Shown in pieces: positions 39,362-47,239 of a stretch of DNA of 64,000 nucleotides; the stretch's first letter is position 1; every line of letters begins with the position of its first letter. Below the pieces are notes generated by a model. The model did no database searches. It saw only the letters and a list, made by a program, of their open reading frames with translations, and was not told the DNA's origin. A program made the translations under genes and the position numbers. The stretch is from Thiolinea disciformis DSM 14473. Lineage in GTDB: Bacteria; Pseudomonadota; Gammaproteobacteria; Thiotrichales; Thiotrichaceae. Where the stretch lies: positions 1 through 64,000 of the forward strand of contig NZ_AQVE01000024.1 of NCBI RefSeq assembly GCF_000371925.1, read 5' to 3'.

Positions 39362-39880
39362 TTACTGCAAAAAGTCTTCAAAGAACCAAGCGGCAAACTC
39401 ATGTCTTCCGGTGACATTAGCCTTACGATAAATGGAAGTGGCCTGTTGGCGCACGGTTTTTTCTTTGGTATTGCGTACCGTTGCCATTTCCTCAAAACTT
39501 AAGCCCTTAAGCAATAAAGCAGCTACCTCCTTTTCACTAGGAGTCAATTGCCAAGTATCAAATTGCTTTTGAATAACACTTTGATATTCCTGCCCTGCTA
39601 CGCGTAATTGCTCACGCGATTCATCGAGTAATTCACGTGACTTACTTAAACTTTCATGCGTCTGTGAAAGTTGCTGTTTCACCAATTCCAACTCCTTCAA
39701 ACGTTGCCAATAAGCGCGGACTAGAAAGCCAATTGCTCCCATGGAAACCAATACCAATAGCGCTTCTAACAACAGATGCCAAGCATCGGTTCCCTCTCGA
39801 TAATCCGCTATCAAATCAAGGCTAGTCATGATGGTGATGATCATGAGCAACCCTATAAAAAACAGCTCTTCAGACTTCAT
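39362..39880 (-). CDS. Membrane-anchored LuxR-type transcriptional regulator
   Basis: ATG at 39880 (MKSEELFFIG) is chosen because AAGG lies about 9 bases upstream; longer starts would run into the divergent gene. The 172-residue protein has two membrane helices (LFFIGLLMIITIMTSLDLIA; LLLEALLVLVSMGAIGFLV), a coiled coil (about residues 65-105) and a C-terminal LuxR-type helix-turn-helix (LTPSEKEVAALLLKGLSFEE, then KTVRQQATSIYRKANVTGR). There is no receiver domain, so it probably senses through its membrane part. It is divergent from DUF6502 with a 9-bp inverted repeat in between, suggesting it controls that block and itself. Confidence 0.82.
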   Translation of the reverse strand: MKSEELFFIGLLMIITIMTSLDLIADYREGTDAWHLLLEALLVLVSMGAIGFLVRAYWQRLKELELVKQQLSQTHESLSKSRELLDESREQLRVAGQEYQSVIQKQFDTWQLTPSEKEVAALLLKGLSFEEMATVRNTKEKTVRQQATSIYRKANVTGRHEFAAWFFEDFLQ

Positions 39881-39942
39881 TCCAAACATCCTTGACACTT
39901 CCATGCGTATATCAGGCAGATATCCTATTGTAGTCGATAAAA

Positions 39943-39962
39943 TTTGGGAATACATTCCCAAA
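39943..39962. promoter_or_regulatory. Inverted repeat TTTGGGAAT-AC-ATTCCCAAA, candidate operator
   Basis: A perfect 9-bp inverted repeat with a 2-base spacer lies in the 83-base divergent region between the membrane LuxR regulator and DUF6502, ending one base before the DUF6502 start codon. It leaves no room for a normal ribosome site. It is a likely binding site for the neighbouring LuxR-type regulator, acting as a repressor of DUF6502 or in control of both genes; it could also fold in mRNA. Confidence 0.55.
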
Positions 39963-39963
39963 A

Positions 39964-40794
39964 ATGAACAGCAAGTTACAAGCCATCGTTTTACAAATAC
40001 TTCGCCCACTGGCTCGCCTCTTAGTGCGGCGTGGTATGGCGTTTGGCGAATTCAGTCAATTAGCACGTCAAGCCTATGTAGATGCTGCGGCTGAAACCTT
40101 ACAAAACCAAGGTGAAAAAGCCACTCACTCACGCATTGCCATTGCCACCGGCCTCACCCGTAAAGAAGTTAGCCAATTGCGCCAAAGTGATGACTCTGCC
40201 ATCAAGCCATTGCAACAACGCTACAATCGCGGTGTACGTGTTATTAGTGGCTGGCTCAATGACCCTGAGTTTTACACTGCCTCACCGCCTGAATTAAGCC
40301 TCGCGCAATTTGAACAATTAGTGGCTCGTTATAGTGGGGATATGCCGTATCGCGCCATGCTAAAAGAGCTGATTCATAGCGGTGTAGTAGCGATGACGAC
40401 TAACGATAGCGTCGTTTTATTAACAGATGCTTATGTGCCGCAAACGAATATCGCCGAAAAGCTCGCGATTCTCGGACAAGATGTGAGTTTGTTAATCAAA
40501 ACCATCGAATACAACCTACAAGATACACCAGACCTTGAGCCTCGCTTTCAACGTAAAGTTAGCTACGACAACCTTCCCCTAGAAGCCGTTCATGTGTTCC
40601 GCCAGTTGGCTAGCCAAGACAGCATGGCTTTATTGGTGCAGTTGAATGCATGGCTCGCACAACACGACCGCGACAGCAACCCAGAGGCTCAAGGAACGGG
40701 CCGTTTTAAAGCAGGTGTAGGCATTTATTATTTTGAAGAAGCCATGCCTCCTACACCATTGCCAGCTACTACTCCACAGGACGATGTCTCATGA
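39964..40794 (+). CDS. DUF6502 family protein
   Basis: The 276-residue soluble protein begins MNSKLQAIVLQILRPLARLL and continues VRRGMAFGEFSQLARQAYVD, then RIAIATGLTRKEVSQLRQ, a helix-turn-helix-like segment. This matches the DUF6502 family, which is commonly paired with DUF5666 genes. No ribosome site is visible before the ATG because an inverted repeat abuts it; an internal ATG at 40036 is an alternative start but would lose conserved residues. It overlaps the DUF5666 gene by four bases (ATGA). A DNA-binding or regulatory role is plausible. Confidence 0.8.
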   Translation: MNSKLQAIVLQILRPLARLLVRRGMAFGEFSQLARQAYVDAAAETLQNQGEKATHSRIAIATGLTRKEVSQLRQSDDSAIKPLQQRYNRGVRVISGWLNDPEFYTASPPELSLAQFEQLVARYSGDMPYRAMLKELIHSGVVAMTTNDSVVLLTDAYVPQTNIAEKLAILGQDVSLLIKTIEYNLQDTPDLEPRFQRKVSYDNLPLEAVHVFRQLASQDSMALLVQLNAWLAQHDRDSNPEAQGTGRFKAGVGIYYFEEAMPPTPLPATTPQDDVS

Positions 40795-42251
40795 TATTTA
40801 AAAAATACTTAGCTACGCTTGGAATTTGCTGCTGCTTGAGTGCTTGCGTGAGTGACACCGCAACATTGGCCGAAGGTGGCATTGGCGGTACCGGAATATC
40901 GGTAGGCCCGATCACAGGCTTTGGGAGTATTTGGCAAAATGGTGTCCGTTATGATGTCCGTGAAGCACAATTTTTCCGTGATGGTACACCGGTTAGCGGT
41001 CAACACCTGTATCGCATGGGCGAAATCGTCACCATTGACGGCAGTATTCAAAGCGATGGAGTCAGTGGCAAAGCTAAGCGTGTGGAATTTAATACTAAGC
41101 TGCAAGGCCCTATTAGTGCTGTTACTAGCGATAGCTTAAGTGTATTGGGTCAAACCGTCCGCTTGACTGGCTTAAGTGTTAGACACGGTTTTGCCCTCAA
41201 TAGTGAGCTAACGCCAATGACCATGGTGTCCATTTCCGGCGAGCGTAATGCGAATGGCATTTGGCAAGCGAATAGTGTGACGCGCCAAACCTCTAGTTTC
41301 ATTCCAGGACAATCACGCTTACTGTTTGAAGGCTCTATCAGCCACTTGGATAATGCCGCGCAAACTTTCCAAATTTCAGGTATCACCATCGCTTACCAAA
41401 GCGCAAGCCTCAATAACTTTGGCACAGCTAAGCTAGCGAATAATCACTATGTGCAAGTGCGTAGCGAACAAAATATAGTCAACAACCACGTTCAAGCTAG
41501 CCAAATTCGCTTAACAACCGAATCCATACGCTTTACCAAGGGCACTAAGCTTGAATTGGAGGGGCTAGTCACTGCTGTGGTCAGCAATAAACAGTTCGCG
41601 CTGAATCAACAATTAGTCCAAATCACTGATGCTACCGAATTTGAGCATGGCTCAGCCGCTGATATTCAGCTGAATACAACGCTCGAAGTCGAAGGAAGCA
41701 TCAATGAACTTGGCGTCTTAAGCGCTAAAGAAATTTCTATTCGCCAAGCGAGCATTCAGAACGAACGTGAATTGGAAGGTTTCATTAGTCATATTGACTT
41801 ACCAAACCAACGCATCACTTTACTTGGCAATACTTTGCAACTGGATAGGCGCACGGTGCTGCGCGAATCTGTGAATGAGGAAGAACACAGCATGACTTTA
41901 GCCCAATTAAGGCTAGGCGATTATGTTGAAGTGAAAGCCAGCCAGCTTGCTAATGGCAGTTTGCTGGCGCTACAAATTGAACGCGAACCAGAAGAGATGG
42001 GTGAAACTGAGCTACAAGTAAAAGGCATTGCTACCCAAATCAATGCTACAGCAGGCAGCTTCCAAGTACTCAGTGTATCCATCAGTACAGATCAAAAAAC
42101 TGAATTCGAAGCGCAGGAAGACAACACTCTAACGCGAGAAACCTTTTTTGCCCAAGTGATCGCCGGAAACCGAATGGTGGAAGTCGAAGGCCGAGCCCAA
42201 GGTTCAGGCATTTTGGCTGAGCACATCAAGCTGGTTGACGCCGACGATTAG
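40791..42251 (+). CDS. DUF5666 repeat lipoprotein
   Basis: The 486-residue protein has a lipoprotein signal (lipobox LSAC, Cys19) and GGIGGTGISVGPITGFGSI, the hallmark opening of DUF5666 proteins. The rest is a string of small beta-barrel-like DUF5666 units (for instance FISHIDLPNQRITLLGNTLQ with LGDYVEVKA; GLVTAVVSNKQFALN with TTLEVEGSI). These proteins are exported and of unknown function. It is coupled to DUF6502 and followed, 81 bases later, by cytochrome c and FccB genes. Confidence 0.85.
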   Translation: MIFKKYLATLGICCCLSACVSDTATLAEGGIGGTGISVGPITGFGSIWQNGVRYDVREAQFFRDGTPVSGQHLYRMGEIVTIDGSIQSDGVSGKAKRVEFNTKLQGPISAVTSDSLSVLGQTVRLTGLSVRHGFALNSELTPMTMVSISGERNANGIWQANSVTRQTSSFIPGQSRLLFEGSISHLDNAAQTFQISGITIAYQSASLNNFGTAKLANNHYVQVRSEQNIVNNHVQASQIRLTTESIRFTKGTKLELEGLVTAVVSNKQFALNQQLVQITDATEFEHGSAADIQLNTTLEVEGSINELGVLSAKEISIRQASIQNERELEGFISHIDLPNQRITLLGNTLQLDRRTVLRESVNEEEHSMTLAQLRLGDYVEVKASQLANGSLLALQIEREPEEMGETELQVKGIATQINATAGSFQVLSVSISTDQKTEFEAQEDNTLTRETFFAQVIAGNRMVEVEGRAQGSGILAEHIKLVDADD

Positions 42252-42254
42252 CGC

Positions 42255-42283
42255 AAAAAAGCCCAGCACTGGTACTGCTGGGC
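42255..42283 (-). terminator. Intrinsic-terminator-like hairpin oriented to the minus strand
   Basis: GCCCAGCA (42261-42268) pairs with TGCTGGGC (42276-42283) around a 7-base loop. The adjacent A6 run (42255-42260) becomes a T run only on the minus strand. It lies right after the DUF5666 stop, but all nearby genes are on the plus strand. It may weaken plus-strand readthrough as a plain hairpin, or end an antisense RNA. Confidence 0.6.
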
Positions 42284-42332
42284 CGACTAACCCGCCCTCA
42301 ATAAAAGGGGCAAGTTCGAAACAGGAGACTTT

Positions 42333-42713
42333 ATGAAACGTTTGACACTTTTCATGTGTTTAGCGCTGAGCGCAACTTTATTGGCAGCCTGTGGTGAGGA
42401 TGGTGGTAGCCAAAACTTAAACAGCCCTAATCCTACTAATAATACGAATACCAACACGAATAATACCAATAACACGGCGAATGTCGCCAATGGAGGACGT
42501 CTATTAGCGTCACAGTGTTTTCAATGTCATGGCACCAACGGCCATTCACGCACCGGCATTGATAGCCTTGTGGGCGAAACGGCGAATGAAATTATCAGTG
42601 AAATGCGCGAAATGAAAGCAAGCACTGAGAATGACATTATGCATTCGCAAGCCAAAGGCTATACCGATACCGAAATTCAACTTCTGGCTGCTTACCTTGC
42701 CAGCTTAAAATGA
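42333..42713 (+). CDS. Lipoprotein monoheme cytochrome c with Asn/Thr linker
   Basis: The 126-residue protein has a lipobox LLAAC at residues 16-20, an Asn/Thr-rich linker (NNTNTNTNNTNNT) of about 25 residues and a C-terminal class I cytochrome domain with CFQCHGTNGHS and a probable distal Met in the IMHSQAKGYTD region. It begins after GAGACTTT with a GGAG-like site. It is 10 bases upstream of the FccB flavoprotein gene and is presumably its electron acceptor (FccA role), though it holds one heme and is membrane-tethered. Confidence 0.88.
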   Translation: MKRLTLFMCLALSATLLAACGEDGGSQNLNSPNPTNNTNTNTNNTNNTANVANGGRLLASQCFQCHGTNGHSRTGIDSLVGETANEIISEMREMKASTENDIMHSQAKGYTDTEIQLLAAYLASLK

Positions 42714-42723
42714 GGAGCCAAGC

Positions 42724-44031
42724 ATGACTGTTTCTACCCAACGCTCACTTATTCACTCTGCCGAGGAAACGATGATGCCGACATTATCACGCCGCCAATT
42801 TTTGCAAACACTGGGGCTAGGTGCTGGATTATGCGTAGCGCCCAACTTAGTTCGTGCTGCAACCACTCGCCAGCACGTGATTGTGGTAGGAGGTGGTTTC
42901 GCTGGCGCTACTGCCGCTAAATATCTACGCCTATGGTCGAATAATAGCATTGATGTCACGTTGATCGAAGCGAATGCCAACTACTACTCGCCGATTTTGA
43001 GTAATTTAGTCTTGAATGGTCAGCGCTCACTGAGTCAATTAGCGTTTAGTTATACCGCCTTATCGCAGCAATACGGCGTTCGCGTTATCTATAGCAGCGT
43101 TACACAAGTCGATGGCAATAATCACACCGTCAGCCTCTCCAATCAGCAAGCCCTTAGTTATGACCGTCTCATTCTTGCGCCCGGCATTGAATTTCTGCCT
43201 ATCACTGGCCTAGACAGTAATATCATTCCTCATGCGTGGAAATCGGGTGCACAAATCCAACAATTACAACAACAACTGGCTGCCTTAGTGGCCGGTGGTA
43301 CGGTGGTAATGAGCATCCCCCCCAAACCTTATCGTTGCCCACCGGGACCTTATGAGCGTGCTTGTGTCATTGCCGATTTTCTTAAGCGCAATAAACCAGG
43401 GGCAAAATTGATTGTGTTGGATGCTAACGCAAGCATTTTGGTCGAGCCTGAAATTTTTGGTAATGCATTTAACAACACTTATGCAGGTATTGTGCAATAC
43501 ATCCCCAATGCACCAGTGCAAGAAGTGAACTCAAACACTAAAGTTGCCATGACGCCCATGGGCGAATTCAAAGGCGATGTAATGAATATTATTCCGCCCC
43601 AACGCGCCAATTCGATTATCCATAGCGCAGGTTTGGCCAATGATGCAACAAAACAGTGGGCAATGGTCAATCCTTTAAGTTATGAATCGACGGCGATGGC
43701 GGGTATTCATGTGATTGGCGATGCACAAGCGACGGGGCAACCCAAGGCTGGGCATATCGCCAATTCAGAAGCCAAGGTGTGTGCAGATGCGATTTTGCGC
43801 TTACTGACTGGTGCTCAACCTTACAGCGCTCCTGTGACTAACTCAGCTTGTTATAGCCCAATTAGCTCAAATACAGCGTCTTGGCTCACCGCTGTGTATG
43901 CTTATGATCCGAACACGAAAACCATGCAATCTATTCCCGCTGCTTTTGGTGCATCTAGTGCAGCCAGCACCAAGAACTACAGCAAAATGTTTGATTGGTC
44001 GACCAACTTATTTGCTGATACTTTCGCCTAA
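42724..44031 (+). CDS. fccB: Flavocytochrome c sulfide dehydrogenase flavoprotein (FccB-type)
   Basis: The 435-residue protein has a twin-arginine signal (SRRQFLQTLGLGAGL, Arg23-Arg24), FAD-binding VIVVGGGFAGATAAKYLRLW, LAPGIEFLPITGL and the FCSD hallmarks PPKPYRCPPGPYERACVIAD and NSACYSPISS, whose cysteines form the redox-active disulfide in known members. It oxidises periplasmic sulfide to sulfur or polysulfide, passing electrons to cytochrome c, here likely the lipoprotein encoded 10 bases upstream. GAGGAG precedes the ATG. A strong terminator follows. Confidence 0.92.
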   Translation: MTVSTQRSLIHSAEETMMPTLSRRQFLQTLGLGAGLCVAPNLVRAATTRQHVIVVGGGFAGATAAKYLRLWSNNSIDVTLIEANANYYSPILSNLVLNGQRSLSQLAFSYTALSQQYGVRVIYSSVTQVDGNNHTVSLSNQQALSYDRLILAPGIEFLPITGLDSNIIPHAWKSGAQIQQLQQQLAALVAGGTVVMSIPPKPYRCPPGPYERACVIADFLKRNKPGAKLIVLDANASILVEPEIFGNAFNNTYAGIVQYIPNAPVQEVNSNTKVAMTPMGEFKGDVMNIIPPQRANSIIHSAGLANDATKQWAMVNPLSYESTAMAGIHVIGDAQATGQPKAGHIANSEAKVCADAILRLLTGAQPYSAPVTNSACYSPISSNTASWLTAVYAYDPNTKTMQSIPAAFGASSAASTKNYSKMFDWSTNLFADTFA

Positions 44032-44061
44032 ATTCCCGACTCAATGCAGTGCAGTACGCGA

Positions 44062-44087
44062 GCAGTGACTTAAGGTCACTGCTTTTT
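44062..44087 (+). terminator. Rho-independent terminator after fccB
   Basis: GCAGTGAC (44062-44069) pairs perfectly with GTCACTGC (44075-44082) around TTAAG, followed by TTTTT. The right arm and T run are also the last codons and stop of the convergent dioxygenase gene. Confidence 0.88.
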
Positions 44088-44780
44088 GAAACGGTGGAAC
44101 GTCAGCACTAAAACATCGCGCCACGCCACTTGATTAGGATTCGTGGGCGTCACGGGGGTGACCCCATGATAAATTTTCTGATCATTGATGAGCATTAAAT
44201 CGCCACGCTGCTCGAGCGTATATGCTTCTAGCGCTTGGCGCTGATTGTCATAGATTAAGCTTTGACCGCCACTAATATTTTGCCGATTAATCATCATTAT
44301 CAAAATATAGTCCGCGCCATCCTTATGAACCCCTTCAGGCGTGGGCTTGCCTTGCTCCTTTGCAGAAGTACGAATCCGAAATTGGTGGGCTTGAATACGC
44401 CATAGCTGGGTGCTACTACGGCTAAATTGTTTGACACACCAACGAATCATTTCTAATAACGCGGGATTCTGAATCGTCGTGGGTAACCACGGGCGAAAAT
44501 GGCGATTAAAACCACCATGCAGTTTATTGTGATAGCCCGATTGATAATGTGGCTCATGGGGCAATAGGGTTAAGCGCCCACTCTGCCAGTTAAATACCGA
44601 ATAGCGCCGTAAACGATAATGCCCACCATCGCGCAAATATGGATCTGGTAGTAATTTATCCCAACTCGCACAAAATTGCTGATAAGCATGTCCCATGCGC
44701 TTAACCAGATAAGTATCCAGACTGTGAGCTTGTTGAGATGTTTGAATTAAATAACCCGGATGATTGAGCAGAGGATTCAC
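44076..44780 (-). CDS. 2-oxoglutarate/Fe(II) dioxygenase family protein
   Basis: The 234-residue protein matches the 2OG-Fe dioxygenase family related to amino-acid hydroxylases. It has the iron ligands HKDGADYILIMMINR (HxD) and a distal HGVTPV, and the middle region SGYHNKLHGGFNRHFRPWLP. Members hydroxylate free amino acids, but the substrate here cannot be inferred. It lies downstream of cmoB on the same strand with a 24-base gap, and its end overlaps the fccB terminator. Confidence 0.8.
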   Translation of the reverse strand: MNPLLNHPGYLIQTSQQAHSLDTYLVKRMGHAYQQFCASWDKLLPDPYLRDGGHYRLRRYSVFNWQSGRLTLLPHEPHYQSGYHNKLHGGFNRHFRPWLPTTIQNPALLEMIRWCVKQFSRSSTQLWRIQAHQFRIRTSAKEQGKPTPEGVHKDGADYILIMMINRQNISGGQSLIYDNQRQALEAYTLEQRGDLMLINDQKIYHGVTPVTPTNPNQVAWRDVLVLTFHRFKKQ

Positions 44781-44804
44781 GATGTATTTTTTTCTTAGCG
44801 ATAG

Positions 44805-45818
44805 TTATAGGGGCACATTAGCCAGAATCACCGCACGTAGCGGCGCTGGATAACCTTCTATAGTACGCGAGCTATCGTGCGGATCAAGAAAATCACGCAA
44901 GGATTCAAAGCGCATCCACTCCGTAGCACGCTGCTCCTCAGTCGTGGTCGCCGTTATATCTACCGTGCGAATATTTACAAAACCCAAACGCCGCAGCCAC
45001 AATTCCAACATGGCGACTGAGGGAATAAACCACACATTGCGCATTTTGCCATAACGATCCTCGGGCATTAGTGCAGTGCACGCATCACCCTCCACGACCA
45101 AGGTTTCCAATACTAATTCGCCACCCACACGCAAAACGTTCTTTAATTCCTGCAAATGATCCAAAGGTGAACGACGATGATATAACACACCCATGGAGAA
45201 CACCGTATCAAAACCTTTTCCGCCAAAGTCTGGCAAATCTTCGCTTCTGAGCGGCAAAAAATGTACGGCTTGCTGGGCGGCATAGCGTTTAATTATCTGA
45301 AACTGCATTAGGAAAAACAAACTAGGATCAATCCCAATCACGTGTTTCGCACCCGCACCCAACATACGCCACAAGTGGTAACCACTGCCACAGCCGACAT
45401 CCAACACCAAGCGATTTTTTAAAGCAGCAAGATGTGGCACAACGCGTTGCCATTTCCAATCAGAATGCCACTCCGTATCAATAGGGATGCCAAATAACTC
45501 AAAAGGCCCTTTGCGCCATGGAATAAAAGTTTCTAAGCAAGCCCGTAATTGAGCGCGCTCAGACTCGGACATATCCGCTAACTCACCAATCCGCACAACG
45601 TTTTGATCCAAAGCGATACTGCTAGGAATAGCTGGCGGCAAATTGGCTAAGGTCGCTAACCACGCGTCACGCTTACCATGAGCCTGCCCATAGATTGCCT
45701 GCTCAAGCTGTTGCGGAAGCTGCTCTAGCCAACTGCATAGTGAGGTTTGGGCAAGGCGTTGATAAAGATCTTGATAATCAGCATCCAACACTGCTTTGAA
45801 CGAAAGTGACTCTCTCAT
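44805..45818 (-). CDS. cmoB: tRNA U34 carboxymethyltransferase CmoB
   Basis: The 337-residue protein matches E. coli CmoB over its length: PWRKGPFELFGIPIDTEWHS, DVGCGSGYHLWRMLGAGAKH, GIDPSLFFLMQFQ, FDTVFSMGVLYHRRSPL and ATEWMRFESLRDFLDPHDSS. It transfers the carboxymethyl group of carboxy-SAM to 5-hydroxyuridine at tRNA position 34. Its partner cmoA is in the window but separated by about 2 kb (DUF2569 and protoglobin genes intervene). Confidence 0.95.
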   Translation of the reverse strand: MRESLSFKAVLDADYQDLYQRLAQTSLCSWLEQLPQQLEQAIYGQAHGKRDAWLATLANLPPAIPSSIALDQNVVRIGELADMSESERAQLRACLETFIPWRKGPFELFGIPIDTEWHSDWKWQRVVPHLAALKNRLVLDVGCGSGYHLWRMLGAGAKHVIGIDPSLFFLMQFQIIKRYAAQQAVHFLPLRSEDLPDFGGKGFDTVFSMGVLYHRRSPLDHLQELKNVLRVGGELVLETLVVEGDACTALMPEDRYGKMRNVWFIPSVAMLELWLRRLGFVNIRTVDITATTTEEQRATEWMRFESLRDFLDPHDSSRTIEGYPAPLRAVILANVPL

Positions 45819-45821
45819 GGC

Positions 45822-46283
45822 CTAATACACAAACGTCGCTTTGGCACGTTTTGATAACAGCACATAAGGCACAGGAATGAGTAAAGTCAACGCGGCTCGC
45901 CCTAATTCTAGCCATTGCTGGTTAGCGTGCAGATACGTATTCGGCATTAGCTTTATATTCACATAGGTCTCGATGAGGATGAATACCAAGGTAAGCACAG
46001 CAATGCCTGCGTACCACACGGGGAAATGGCGCCGCTGCTTAAAGAAAAGCCAGAGCAAATATAACGAGGCTAGCAACAATAAACCTGTGCCCACTAGCTC
46101 TAGGGATAACCATGTTTTGTGTGCACCCACCGCCTTTGTCCATGCTGGAAGATGGCTTTCCCCCAGCGTAGTCATCAAACGTAAGGGCGCAAACGCTAAA
46201 CCTATACCGACTAAATACAGCCAACCACCAATACGCGGCACTGTATTGGTGGGTGAAAGAACAACAGGATCAGGAAAGGTCAT
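45822..46283 (-). CDS. DUF2569 family membrane protein
   Basis: The 153-residue protein has four hydrophobic segments and the DUF2569 opening IGGWLYLVGIGLAFAPLRL, then YVNIKLMPNTYLHANQQW. E. coli YdgK belongs here; the function is unknown. Its stop lies 3 bases before the start of cmoB in transcription order, so co-transcription with cmoB is likely. Confidence 0.8.
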   Translation of the reverse strand: MTFPDPVVLSPTNTVPRIGGWLYLVGIGLAFAPLRLMTTLGESHLPAWTKAVGAHKTWLSLELVGTGLLLLASLYLLWLFFKQRRHFPVWYAGIAVLTLVFILIETYVNIKLMPNTYLHANQQWLELGRAALTLLIPVPYVLLSKRAKATFVY

Positions 46284-46384
46284 GGATGAATGAGCTTATT
46301 GAGTGGCAATAAACCTTGATCATAGCGCGTAATGATAAATTACCCTAGCCTCTACTAGGAACATTCATTGGGTCAAACGCCGCC

Positions 46385-46957
46385 TCATCCGGGTTTTTTA
46401 CTATAAACCCTAGCCAAATTATCAAAGAGCTTACGACTCATGCCGGTAATATTGAGAAACTTGTCCAACTCTTCTGCCAAGGCTGAGGTCTGATAGGACT
46501 CTTGCATCACCAGCGAACAAAAGCTCAGCGCTGAGTTTAGTGCCTCCAGTATTTTTAATTGCTTATCGGTTTGCCCTGTATATTTTTGCACTATTAAAAT
46601 AGTCAATTCGCCTTGAATAATACTCATCGCGCCACTGACAAACTCTACTGGCAAGTTAACTTTGACATGTACATCACCGATTTTATAAAGCTTGGCTGTA
46701 TAATCTTCATCGAAATTACTTACGAATAATTCATTCAGCCAAGCAATATGGGTTAATTTTAGCTGATCAATTCGCCCTTCGATAAACGCTTTTGTCTTAG
46801 GAATTAAGGACAATTGCTCATAAAAAGTATCAGTCACCTGCTGTAGATCGGGTTGAAGCGTCTCATACACCTCATGCAGAGTCTGAATTTTTTCTTCCGT
46901 CAGCCCTGAGAACTGTCGTGTATAAAGGTGTAGCGTTTGAAGATTAACATCAGTCAT
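46385..46957 (-). CDS. Single-domain protoglobin (heme sensor globin)
   Basis: The 190-residue protein consists of a protoglobin domain only: DTFYEQLSLIPKTKAFI, LKLTHIAWLNELF, the proximal heme ligand His97 in KIGDVHVKVNLP, and LIVQKYTGQTDKQLKILEAL. Globin-coupled sensors usually attach this fold to a kinase, cyclase or chemotaxis domain; here nothing follows. It could sense or bind oxygen, nitric oxide or sulfide for a partner protein, or act alone. A -10-like TATAAT lies 38 bases upstream. Confidence 0.88.
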   Translation of the reverse strand: MTDVNLQTLHLYTRQFSGLTEEKIQTLHEVYETLQPDLQQVTDTFYEQLSLIPKTKAFIEGRIDQLKLTHIAWLNELFVSNFDEDYTAKLYKIGDVHVKVNLPVEFVSGAMSIIQGELTILIVQKYTGQTDKQLKILEALNSALSFCSLVMQESYQTSALAEELDKFLNITGMSRKLFDNLARVYSKKPG

Positions 46958-46994
46958 AATTAACCTTTTCAGTCAACAACTTACGGATATTTAC

Positions 46995-47000
46995 ATTATA
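46995..47000 (-). promoter_or_regulatory. -10-like TATAAT of the protoglobin gene
   Basis: A consensus TATAAT on the minus strand directly preceded by TG lies 38 bases upstream of the protoglobin ATG. No good -35 hexamer is visible at 17 bases, so an activator may be needed. The rest of 46958-47239 holds no recognised gene. Confidence 0.4.
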
Positions 47001-47239
47001 CACCGCTGAGTCATGTTTATTTTGACTAAGCGCTACATTATAAAGCAGTCAACTAGTTCAAAATTTCACCTCGCCAAGAACTAAGCTGCTCTTTATAGTT
47101 TAGACATAAATTTTTAACTTGCCTTATAAAATACCCTTTTTTGACAAGCCATTATCACCCTCACTCAGCCAACTCAGCGTGGCGGATGGATGCTAAGGAA
47201 TAAATATTAATGAGTAAAATAAGAAATGAATGTCTATTT

